A DNA stretch of 5,300 bases from Candidatus Margulisiibacteriota bacterium. GTDB lineage: Bacteria > Margulisbacteria > WOR-1 > O2-12-FULL-45-9. Under the pieces are notes generated by a model that saw only the letters and a program-made list of their open reading frames with translations, was not told the DNA's origin and made no database searches. Made by a program: the position numbers and the translations under genes. The stretch covers positions 1 through 5,300 of the forward strand of contig JAHIZU010000194.1 of assembly GCA_018814265.1 (NCBI GenBank), written 5' to 3'. Shown here piece after piece: positions 1-5,300 of this stretch. The number at the start of each line of letters is the position of its first letter. The stretch's first letter is position 1.

Positions 1-611
1 AGCAATTTATAATTGACCGGCGTTTTTCGAGCCAAAAACCAGAGCAAGTCGTAATAATCGCGCCCCTTGGCGTATTTGCGGAAAAGAAAAGCATGCAGTT
101 TAGCCGCAAAAAGCGAGGGGAGATCATAACTCTGCACCTTAAAAAGGAAATTTTTATTGACCATCACTACTTCGGTCCGGTACCCTGCCGGCGGCTTGGA
201 GTCGATCTCCAGTTTAATGAAGAGCTTTTCGCTCTTATGGCTGGTCAGGCCCAGCTCGAATAAAAGCCCCTTGAACCTGATGAATTCGCCCAGAACGGCC
301 CTCTCTTTTTTATCCGCCGCCGTTTCTTCCACCTCAAAACCGTTCAGGGCAAGTTCACGCTTCAGCGTCTTGAGCAGGCTGTCAAAACGAAAACCGTTTT
401 TTTTGATCAGGCAGAAATCAAGGTCTTCCGAAAAACGCGGCAGGTCATAAATGATCCTGAGAGCCGTGCCACCGATAAAAGCCAGGTGGGTAAAATAGCC
501 CTGGCGGTCAATGATCTGCAGGACCAGTTCCTGGAGAAATTCACGAGTAACGTTATATTTTTCCTCGTTTGTCCGCAGGCCGGCGAGTTTTGTCAAAAGG
601 ATATCTTTCAT
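1..611 (-). CDS. abiEii: AbiEii-family nucleotidyltransferase toxin, partial (C-terminus off the left edge)
   Basis: Translating the minus strand from the ATG at 611-609 gives an open frame of 203 complete codons that runs off the window. The protein (MKDILLTKLAGLRT...) carries the hallmarks of the AbiEii/MenT nucleotidyltransferase-like family: a glycine-rich motif with G47-G48-T49-A-L, then R59-F-S-E-D63-L-D65-F (the metal-binding DxD-type motif), K133-L-E-I-D137 as the likely third acidic position, A-A-K171-L-H-A with the conserved lysine, and K182-G-R-D185-Y-Y-D188. In the family these toxins transfer nucleotides to a target in the cytoplasm (tRNA for the related MenT toxins) and block growth, for example after phage infection. 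The ATG shares one base with the abiEi stop (TAATG), and GGAGG at 619-623 lies 7 nt upstream, so this start is well supported and probably coupled to the antitoxin. Known members are longer (my recollection is roughly 250-300 residues), so the C-terminal part is missing here. All key motifs seen are intact. The exact target cannot be told from sequence. Confidence 0.9.
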   Translation of the reverse strand, partial: MKDILLTKLAGLRTNEEKYNVTREFLQELVLQIIDRQGYFTHLAFIGGTALRIIYDLPRFSEDLDFCLIKKNGFRFDSLLKTLKRELALNGFEVEETAADKKERAVLGEFIRFKGLLFELGLTSHKSEKLFIKLEIDSKPPAGYRTEVVMVNKNFLFKVQSYDLPSLFAAKLHAFLFRKYAKGRDYYDLLWFLARKTPVNYKL

Positions 612-1222
612 TACAGGGCCTCCGCGGCTTGAAGCAGTTTTTTGAAGCCAAAGCGGGCCGCGTATTTCAGCAATTTACGTTTATTAAGTCGGGAACGGTT
701 TTGGAGCCGAAGCGAATCCCGGCAATATTTGGCCGGGTCACGGCCGATGGCGCTCAAATTCAAATAAAGGTGATCAAGCAGGGCTTTTTCCGGTTCAGCA
801 ATAAAGTACGGAAAGCCGGCCTCGTCACGCGCCTGTCGAAAACCGAAATAGGCGCTCGTTTTCAGCCGGCGATAGCTGAAGAGCCCCGCCTCATTTTCGA
901 ACGTTTTGGTCTTGCGGGTGGTGACCGATGTAACGGCGACGACTTTTTCAGGAATCATTTTATAATAGCTTAGCGCGGTTTCCAGGCTGATATAAGAGGG
1001 TTGGTACAGGGTGGCGGCGATCAATTCCCGGGAAAGGACCGTTCCCCTCTCCTCACGGCTCAAGGCGTAGAGTCCCCGGCGCAGGCTGACGATCAGGCCG
1101 CGTTTTTTCCAGCGGAGCAGCTGGTTCCGCAGCACCTGCGGGTTGGCGGCAAACAGTTCGGCTACGTCTCCGCCAAACAAGGGGTTCTTTTTGACCTTTT
1201 GCTTGAATTCAGCGAATTTCAC
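611..1222 (-). CDS. abiEi: AbiEi-family antitoxin / transcriptional autorepressor
   Basis: This 203-residue protein matches the AbiEi antitoxin layout. An N-terminal winged helix-turn-helix spans about residues 5-55 (V30-LRNQLLRWKKRG then LRRGLYAL at 47-54). The AbiEi core follows, with YISLETALSYYKMIPE at 77-92 and the family signature AEPEKALLDHLYL at 142-154, and the C-terminus is basic (RSRLNKRKLLKYAARFGFKK). In studied AbiE systems the protein binds inverted repeats at its own promoter through the N-terminal domain and counteracts the AbiEii toxin; that role is inferred here. The start is a GTG (1222-1220), supported by AGGAG 6 nt upstream; no ATG lies closer to the winged-helix domain. 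The gene is followed directly by abiEii with a one-base overlap, the standard order for these modules. It has its own promoter and a perfect inverted repeat just upstream. Sampled GC content (about 55-65%) is well above that of the SDR gene nearby, suggesting a separate origin. Confidence 0.9.
   Translation of the reverse strand: MKFAEFKQKVKKNPLFGGDVAELFAANPQVLRNQLLRWKKRGLIVSLRRGLYALSREERGTVLSRELIAATLYQPSYISLETALSYYKMIPEKVVAVTSVTTRKTKTFENEAGLFSYRRLKTSAYFGFRQARDEAGFPYFIAEPEKALLDHLYLNLSAIGRDPAKYCRDSLRLQNRSRLNKRKLLKYAARFGFKKLLQAAEAL
619..623 (-). promoter_or_regulatory. Ribosome binding site of abiEii
   Basis: GGAGG on the minus strand lies inside the last codons of abiEi, 7 nt before the ATG at 611-609. 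It is a strong Shine-Dalgarno match, and it fixes the toxin start at the ATG that overlaps the antitoxin stop codon. Confidence 0.75.
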
Positions 1223-1228
1223 TTATTT

Positions 1229-1233
1229 CTCCT
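1229..1233 (-). promoter_or_regulatory. Ribosome binding site of abiEi
   Basis: AGGAG on the minus strand is 6 nt before the GTG start of abiEi and supports that start over later codons. Its first base (1233) is also the last base of the inverted repeat at 1233-1254, so protein binding or folding of the repeat could affect ribosome access. Confidence 0.75.
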
Positions 1234-1254
1234 AATAATCATTATTGATTATTA
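1233..1254 (-). promoter_or_regulatory. Perfect 9-bp inverted repeat, candidate AbiEi operator
   Basis: The minus strand reads TAATAATCA, then ATAA, then TGATTATTA: two perfectly complementary 9-base arms with a 4-base spacer. It starts where transcription from the promoter at 1261-1289 is predicted to begin (about 1254) and ends at the abiEi ribosome binding site. AbiEi antitoxins are known to repress their own operons by binding inverted repeats near the promoter, so an operator is the likeliest role. The arms are AT-rich, so an RNA hairpin in the leader would be weak; that is a second, less likely role. Confidence 0.6.
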
Positions 1255-1260
1255 AAGGAA

Positions 1261-1289
1261 ATGATACCTTATTAGCTTATTTTTGTCAA
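1261..1289 (-). promoter_or_regulatory. Sigma-70-type promoter of the abiE operon
   Basis: On the minus strand a perfect -35 hexamer TTGACA (1289-1284) is followed by a 17-bp spacer and a -10 hexamer TATCAT (1266-1261), which differs from TATAAT at one position. The predicted transcript start is near 1254, giving a leader of about 30 nt before the abiEi GTG. The match is strong enough that the module probably has its own transcription rather than depending on the surface-glycan operon upstream. Confidence 0.75.
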
Positions 1290-1296
1290 TCCGGGT

Positions 1297-1336
1297 TTGC
1301 TTTCTGGCTAATTCCTGCGCTGGAGGGTAAAAGCAA
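1297..1336. repeat. 7-bp inverted repeat after the WecA-like gene
   Basis: TTGCTTT at 1297-1303 and AAAGCAA at 1330-1336 are perfect inverted arms separated by 26 bases, directly after the stop codon of the WecA-like gene. The loop is long, the stem is AT-rich, and no T-run follows on the minus strand, so it is not a convincing intrinsic terminator. It may be chance. Confidence 0.3.
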
Positions 1337-2386
1337 TTATTCCACAGCTGACCGCTTCGCGTAGACCTCTACCCTGCTCAAGAAGGTCCAGGTAGCCGCA
1401 CCCATAACAAAAACAATCAATAGCAGAGACAAAAATTGCTGTAGATCAGAATTAACCATTGCCAAAGCGATTGCCCCTAGTATGACCTGGACACCGTAGC
1501 TAGCGATAACCGTGGCACGTTGAGATAAACCCATCAAATGGATGCGATGATGGGAATGATCTTTGCCTGGAGTGCTCATTTTAATATGATGAAGAAATCT
1601 GTTTATAAAAACAAAAAAGGTGTCAAAAATGGGAATGCCCAGGATTATCAAAGGCACAATAAAAGAGACAAATTGGAGGCGGGGTAAGTTTAACAACAAT
1701 GCGATATTCCATAGCCTAAATATTTCTAAATTGAGGCTGATTGCTGCCATTATGAAGCCAAGAAATGTCGACCCGGCCTCCCCCAGGAAGATCGAGGCAG
1801 GATTGAAATTATATCGCAAAAATCCCAGCGTTGCCCCTGCCACTGCAAGAGAAATTAAGGCCGTTGGTATTTGGTCGCTATTGATCGATAAAATAAAAAA
1901 CGATAGCGCAGCCAAAAAAGAAACGCCTGAGACTAAACCATCCATGCCATCAAGCATGTTCATCGAGTTTGTCATAAAGGTAATAAAGCAGGCGGTCAGG
2001 ACCCAATTGATTGGATCAAATTTAAATAAATTAAAAGAAATACCAGTAATAAGAATAAAGGCAAAGGAAGCAACCAAGTGTGACCAAATCTTATAACGAG
2101 CCCGGATCTTAATACCGGCATCATCAAACAAACCAAAAAGGATGAAAAAAAGCCCGATAGCTCCAATCCCCAAAAGCAGCCTGGTTTCAATTCCAGAGAA
2201 CCAAAGAGATAAAATAAATGCCAGATAAATGGCTGCGCCACCCATGAGCGGGATCGGCTTAGCATGGATCTTGCGGTGGCCGGGTTGGTCGAAGATATTA
2301 AATTTAAAGGATAACCATTTTGCTACAGGGGTAAGCACTAATGAGAGTAAAACAGCTATTGTAACAATTAATAAATATGTGGTCAT
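1337..2386 (-). CDS. WecA/TagO/MraY-family polyprenyl-phosphate sugar-1-phosphate transferase (glycan chain initiation)
   Basis: This 349-residue integral membrane protein has about ten hydrophobic segments. It is the class of enzyme that moves a HexNAc-1-phosphate (or similar) from a UDP-sugar to undecaprenyl phosphate, the first membrane step in O-antigen, capsule, enterobacterial common antigen or teichoic acid synthesis. Family motifs appear in order: G36-HRKIHAKPIPLMGG (36-50), the DD pair D88-D89 in GLFDDAG, N143-M-L-D146-G-M-D149-G, the FLGD-type motif at 200-206, P252-IFDTFFVFINR (252-263), and the cytoplasmic His motif D276-HSHHR. The FLGD motif reads FLGEAGS, with Glu203 where Asp is usual. 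Length is normal and the frame is intact. The ATG forms an ATGA overlap with the SDR stop and has no good Shine-Dalgarno sequence (only GGGAA right next to it), so it is probably translated by coupling. It is the last gene of the glycan operon seen here. Sugar specificity cannot be read from the sequence, so I give no gene symbol. Confidence 0.9.
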   Translation of the reverse strand: MTTYLLIVTIAVLLSLVLTPVAKWLSFKFNIFDQPGHRKIHAKPIPLMGGAAIYLAFILSLWFSGIETRLLLGIGAIGLFFILFGLFDDAGIKIRARYKIWSHLVASFAFILITGISFNLFKFDPINWVLTACFITFMTNSMNMLDGMDGLVSGVSFLAALSFFILSINSDQIPTALISLAVAGATLGFLRYNFNPASIFLGEAGSTFLGFIMAAISLNLEIFRLWNIALLLNLPRLQFVSFIVPLIILGIPIFDTFFVFINRFLHHIKMSTPGKDHSHHRIHLMGLSQRATVIASYGVQVILGAIALAMVNSDLQQFLSLLLIVFVMGAATWTFLSRVEVYAKRSAVE

Positions 2387-3432
2387 TTCCCAACAACAGA
2401 TTTTACTGCTGAAGAAGCTCCCGGACCAAAACGGGCTGATTTTTCAATATTGTCCCAGTTGTCTTGAAACCATTTTATAGTATTTTTTAGTCCTTCTTCA
2501 AAGCCAGTTGTTGGTTCATAATCAATAAGCTTTCTAGCCTTATCAACTGAGGCAAGCAATCTGCTTTTTGTATCCCATTTTCTTCTTTCTTGAAAGTTAA
2601 TTCCAGCTGGGTTCCCAGTCAACTTATTTATCATTTCGGCTAAATCTTTAATCCTAGTCTCTACTTCTGAGGCTAAGTTGAATTCATCTCCAATTACATT
2701 TTCTAGGATACCGGCTTTCAATAATCCGCTTACAATATCAGTAACATATGTAAAATCCCTTGTTTCCTCACCTGTCCCAGTAATTGGAAGTGCTTTTTTT
2801 CTTAAAGCCCAATAGATGAAGTTAGGAATAACATTACGATATTGTCCAGGGACTTCACCCGGACCATAAGAATTAAAAAAACGAGTCTTAACCACTGGGG
2901 TTCCATAATGATGATGAAAGAAATTGCAATATAATTCACCAAGCATTTTTGTTATTTGATAAGGAGTTGAAAGATGGAGTGACATGAATTCTTCTTTCAA
3001 AGGCATAGGCGCACTAGATCCATATATAGAGCAACCGGAAGATGCATAAACAAATCTTTTAATGTTTGCTTTTGTAAAAGTTGCATATTCCAAAAGCCTT
3101 AGAGTCCCCATGCCATTGACTTGGAGATCTTTTTCTGGATGGTCCACTGAATTTTGGTTGGCAAAGAAAGCAGCCAAATGAAAAATATATTGGGGCTCTT
3201 CAAAGAAGACTCTCTTTAATTTAACTTCGTCCAAAATATCACCCTCAACAAACAGGATATTTGGTAAAGATGGCACATTCCAGCGTTCTGCGGACGATAG
3301 ATTGTCTAATACAATAACTTTTGCCGCGCCAAGCTCTGCTAGGGCTTTTGTTAAGTTGCTTCCAATTGCGCCTGCCCCGCCTGTTACCAGAATAGTTGCG
3401 CCTTTATATGCTTTTGTGTAATCAGCTTCCAT
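2383..3432 (-). CDS. NAD-dependent epimerase/dehydratase (extended SDR family, nucleotide-sugar modifying)
   Basis: This 349-residue protein is an extended short-chain dehydrogenase of the GalE/UDP-sugar epimerase-decarboxylase group. The N-terminal Rossmann fold shows TGGAGAIGSN (17-26; G18, G21, G24) and D43 (VLDNLSS), which favours NAD(H). The catalytic Ser region is YASSGCSIYG (129-138, S132 likely) and the Y158-x3-K162 pair is present. Downstream lie RFFNSYGPGE (184-193) and GTGEETRDFTYVTD (219-232), typical of the sugar-binding half. It acts in the cytoplasm on a nucleotide sugar, likely by 4-epimerisation; decarboxylation or dehydration cannot be excluded. The ATG is backed by AGGAAGGAG 5 nt upstream and overlaps the glycosyltransferase end by 11 bp. 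The stop overlaps the WecA-like start by 4 bp. Residues 332-349 (Ala/Ser/Gly/Lys-rich) form a tail past the usual last helix. Sampled lines of the gene are AT-rich (30-35% GC). The partner WecA-like enzyme could use its product. Confidence 0.88.
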   Translation of the reverse strand: MEADYTKAYKGATILVTGGAGAIGSNLTKALAELGAAKVIVLDNLSSAERWNVPSLPNILFVEGDILDEVKLKRVFFEEPQYIFHLAAFFANQNSVDHPEKDLQVNGMGTLRLLEYATFTKANIKRFVYASSGCSIYGSSAPMPLKEEFMSLHLSTPYQITKMLGELYCNFFHHHYGTPVVKTRFFNSYGPGEVPGQYRNVIPNFIYWALRKKALPITGTGEETRDFTYVTDIVSGLLKAGILENVIGDEFNLASEVETRIKDLAEMINKLTGNPAGINFQERRKWDTKSRLLASVDKARKLIDYEPTTGFEEGLKNTIKWFQDNWDNIEKSARFGPGASSAVKSVVGK

Positions 3433-4657
3433 GTTGACTCCTTCCTGTAAGCGAATTCATTATTTCTTCGTACTTTGAAACGCTAACATTACGCGAAAAA
3501 GCTTGTTCTGCCCCTTTTCTACCATTTTTACCCATTTCCTCGCACAACGAGCGATCATTATACAATTTAATAATAGCTTTAGCAAGATCTTGCGGATTAT
3601 CCGGCTCAACACAAATGCCGCAATTAAAATCCTTAATGATTTTCGGTGTGTCGCCTTCAAGCGGCAAACTAGTTATAACTGGCCTACCAGCGGCCATAAT
3701 GCTTAAGAGCTTTCCCGGAACTACCGGAGTAGCCAGATCCTTACGAAGGGTAACCAGGCAAATATCTGAAGCATGTAAGATCTGCGGATAAACACTGCGC
3801 GGTTGAGTATCAACAAAAAGCACGTTCTTTAAACCTAAAGATTTTGCTTGATGTTCTAATTCTTGCTTCTTAATGCCATCGCCGACCAAGACAAATTGGA
3901 TATCTGATTTATCCCTTAAAATATTAGCCGCGCTAATAACAACGTCCAACCCTTGAGCAAACCCCATCACACCAGCAAAGGAAACGATAAATTTATCTTT
4001 TAATCCGTATTTCTGGCTAAAATCATTTGCTTTGTTTCCGGGCTTAATCAAGTCTGTGTCAACCCAATTATGCAAGACAGCGGTAGTTTCCCTATTTGCT
4101 CCATGATTAACCACGTACTCTTTGTTCCCATCCGAATGTACCGTTAAGAAATTCGATTTTCTATAGATGAACGACTCCATCATTCTTGAGACTTTTATAA
4201 GCAGGCGGTTCTTCAGGAGCCCTAAATCAATTACAGTCTGGGGGTATAAATCCTGAATGTTTACAAGCACAGGTTTCTTTCTGATCTTGCCCAACCAATA
4301 ACCTGAGATGCCCAAAGGCAAAGGCGGTGAATAAACTAGAATAACATCAAATTTATTTATCCTTAATCCGCCAAAAAAGAAGATTATGCCCAGTAAAAAA
4401 TGTTCAAAACCACGTATTATAGGTATATTTCTGGCTAAAGGAGGGGTCGAAAACCGGTAAACATCAATTCCAGAGATATTCTCCCGGGCTGGTAAACTTT
4501 TGAGGTCGGTTCCAGCAGCCACATTATAACGGGGCATCCTGGTAATAACAGAAACCTGATGGCCCCTTTGGACTAATGATTCAGCCAATTCGAAGAAAAG
4601 AGTTGAAGCTGACTTCGTTTCTGGCGGGAAAGCTTCAGAGAGAATTAAGATATTCAT
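3422..4657 (-). CDS. GT4-family glycosyltransferase, WbuB-like
   Basis: This 411-residue GT-B fold protein has the order expected of GT4 retaining glycosyltransferases. The N-terminal acceptor domain begins MNILILSEAFPPE with the family's FPPE loop and LAESLVQRGHQVSVITRMPRYN (24-45). The segment NIQDLYPQTVIDLGLLKN (133-150) resembles the Q-D-L-x-P region of WbuB-like enzymes. The C-terminal donor domain has GVMGFAQGLD (229-238), LVGDGIKK (257-264), and VVPGKLLSIMAAGRPVITS (312-330), the nucleotide-sugar-binding segment. It probably adds a sugar from an NDP-sugar to the lipid-linked chain on the cytoplasmic membrane face; the hydrophobic stretch HFLLGIIFFFGG (86-97) may help it associate with the membrane. 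WbuB itself is a proposed L-FucNAc transferase, but sugar identity is not readable here. The ATG lies 23 bp inside the oxidoreductase gene. The nearest AGGAG (4673-4677) is 15 nt away, too far to be ideal, so coupled translation is likely. The protein start fits the family. Confidence 0.9.
   Translation of the reverse strand: MNILILSEAFPPETKSASTLFFELAESLVQRGHQVSVITRMPRYNVAAGTDLKSLPARENISGIDVYRFSTPPLARNIPIIRGFEHFLLGIIFFFGGLRINKFDVILVYSPPLPLGISGYWLGKIRKKPVLVNIQDLYPQTVIDLGLLKNRLLIKVSRMMESFIYRKSNFLTVHSDGNKEYVVNHGANRETTAVLHNWVDTDLIKPGNKANDFSQKYGLKDKFIVSFAGVMGFAQGLDVVISAANILRDKSDIQFVLVGDGIKKQELEHQAKSLGLKNVLFVDTQPRSVYPQILHASDICLVTLRKDLATPVVPGKLLSIMAAGRPVITSLPLEGDTPKIIKDFNCGICVEPDNPQDLAKAIIKLYNDRSLCEEMGKNGRKGAEQAFSRNVSVSKYEEIMNSLTGRSQHGS
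3438..3446 (-). promoter_or_regulatory. Ribosome binding site of the SDR gene
   Basis: AGGAAGGAG on the minus strand is 5 nt before the ATG at 3432-3430 and lies inside the 3' end of the glycosyltransferase gene. It is the strongest Shine-Dalgarno sequence in the glycan block and decides the SDR start. Confidence 0.75.
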
Positions 4658-5300
4658 TTATTTCTTTTGGCGCTCCTGTTCTTATCGAATCAATTATGGC
4701 AAACGTAGTCAAGGTCGTATAGAGATAATCCTCAAAATTGACAGCTATTTTACCATCTTTTATTGAACTAAAAAAGGCAGCAAATTCACCTTGATATCCC
4801 CGATCTAAGTTAAAGGATTTCTTTTTTGTTGATTTGCCATCTTTGGCAAAAAACAATGATTTAAAATTATCAATAACACAAACAGAATTTTTGCTGAAGA
4901 CTTCAATCCGTTCGCGAGGGAGCAATTTATCACCTTGAGAAGCATAGAGGATCGTTGCGACAGATCCGTTTAGCATCTTGAGTGTTATAACTAGATTATC
5001 CTGCCCTTTATCGTTCGTTGACTCTGCAAACACTTTAGTTGGCAGAGAACCGGAAAGTTCCTGTATTAAATCAACAAAATGGCAAACTTCGCCAACTACC
5101 CTGCCACCGCCTTCTGCTGCATCATGCACCCAACTGTCTGCAGGCACAAAACCAGCGTTTACACGACAATTGATAACCAAATCAGAGGTATTGCCAAGCA
5201 GTTCTTTGGCTTGCTTAGTCTGTGGCGCAAACCTTCGATTAAAACCAACCATTAATTGTTGTTTTGATGATTTGTACACCTCAACAATTTCTTTTAATTC
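4635..5300 (-). CDS. Gfo/Idh/MocA-type oxidoreductase, C-terminal part (probably a bi-domain oxidoreductase), 5' end off the window
   Basis: The frame is open from the right edge to the TGA at 4637-4635, giving 221 residues. A GTG at 5279-5277 could be read as a start, but seven coding codons precede it (ELKEIVE) and the homology-like pattern continues through them, so this is an interior fragment. Visible features, numbered from the window edge, are LMVGFNRRFAP (16-26), VNAGFVPADSW (47-57), EGGGRVVGEVCHFVDL (63-78, with H74 at the position of the family's catalytic His), IEVFSKNSVCVIDNFKSL (132-149), and DRGYQGEFAAFFSSIKDG (166-183). That set is what I recall for proteins with an N-terminal zinc alcohol-dehydrogenase-like domain fused to a Gfo/Idh/MocA domain, common in polysaccharide loci. 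The NAD-binding Rossmann half and the EKP motif lie outside the window. The likely role is redox modification of a sugar or sugar nucleotide. It overlaps the glycosyltransferase start by 23 bp. Confidence 0.85.
   Translation of the reverse strand, partial: ELKEIVEVYKSSKQQLMVGFNRRFAPQTKQAKELLGNTSDLVINCRVNAGFVPADSWVHDAAEGGGRVVGEVCHFVDLIQELSGSLPTKVFAESTNDKGQDNLVITLKMLNGSVATILYASQGDKLLPRERIEVFSKNSVCVIDNFKSLFFAKDGKSTKKKSFNLDRGYQGEFAAFFSSIKDGKIAVNFEDYLYTTLTTFAIIDSIRTGAPKEINEYLNSL

Noticed and set aside
157..1255. Plus-strand open frames at 157-450, 569-973 and 1001-1255
   Set aside because: They lie antisense to abiEii and abiEi, have low-complexity compositions with no recognisable domain, and the minus-strand proteins carry clear family motifs. 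They are shadows of the real genes.
1297..1336. Intrinsic terminator for the glycan operon
   Set aside because: The 7-bp AT-rich arms are separated by 26 bases and no T-run follows on the minus strand.
1620..2480. Plus-strand frames at 1620-2096 and 2229-2480 and the minus-strand frame at 1996-2265
   Set aside because: All overlap the WecA-like gene, the last also entering the SDR. The 1996-2265 product is hydrophobic only because it is an out-of-frame reading of membrane segments. None has family motifs or a supporting start site.
3460..3706. Small frames at 3460-3660 (minus) and 3503-3706 (plus)
   Set aside because: Both fall inside the coding region for the C-terminal donor domain of the glycosyltransferase and show no independent signal.
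4635..5279. A complete 214-residue oxidoreductase starting at the GTG at 5279
   Set aside because: The frame is open to the window edge, the codons before the GTG fit the family, and no Rossmann NAD-binding domain is present after it. It is better read as the end of a longer protein.
1..5300. CRISPR array, tRNA/rRNA, insertion sequence or attachment site
   Set aside because: I saw no regularly spaced direct repeats, no tRNA-like cloverleaf, no transposase or integrase motif and no flanking terminal repeats.

Overview
The window holds six genes, all read on the minus strand, in two blocks. It is bacterial: there are Shine-Dalgarno sequences, a near-consensus sigma-70-type promoter, and tightly overlapping genes. 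I cannot assign it to a phylum. Nothing points to a well-studied model organism.

Block 1 (1337-5300, the upstream block on the minus strand) is part of a cell-surface polysaccharide or glycan operon. In transcription order it encodes the C-terminal part of a Gfo/Idh/MocA-type oxidoreductase (its 5' end lies off the window and it is probably the tail of a larger two-domain enzyme), a GT4-family WbuB-like glycosyltransferase, an NAD-dependent SDR sugar-nucleotide epimerase/dehydratase, and a WecA/TagO/MraY-family polyprenyl-phosphate sugar-1-phosphate transferase. Successive genes overlap by 23, 11 and 4 bp, so translation is probably coupled. The inferred division of labour is that the oxidoreductase and SDR make or modify a nucleotide sugar, the WecA-like membrane protein loads the first sugar-phosphate on the lipid carrier, and the GT4 enzyme extends it at the cytoplasmic face.

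Block 2 (1-1289) is an AbiE-type toxin-antitoxin (abortive infection) module: an AbiEi-like winged-helix antitoxin/repressor followed by an AbiEii-like nucleotidyltransferase toxin, whose C-terminus runs off the left edge. It has its own promoter (TTGACA, 17 bp, TATCAT). A perfect 9-bp inverted repeat sits exactly between the predicted transcription start and the antitoxin ribosome binding site, where an autoregulatory operator would be expected. The stop of abiEi and the start of abiEii share one base (TAATG).

Between the blocks are 114 bp that hold the abiE promoter and operator and no recognisable terminator. Sampled base composition is higher in GC in the abiE block (about 52-65% in three 60-base lines) than in the SDR and oxidoreductase genes (about 30-35%), which fits a patchwork accessory region. 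I see no tRNA, rRNA, CRISPR array, insertion sequence or attachment site. The gene families are known ones. The points most worth following up are the abiE control region, a Glu in place of the usual Asp in the FLGD motif of the WecA-like enzyme, and the probable bi-domain oxidoreductase that runs off the edge.
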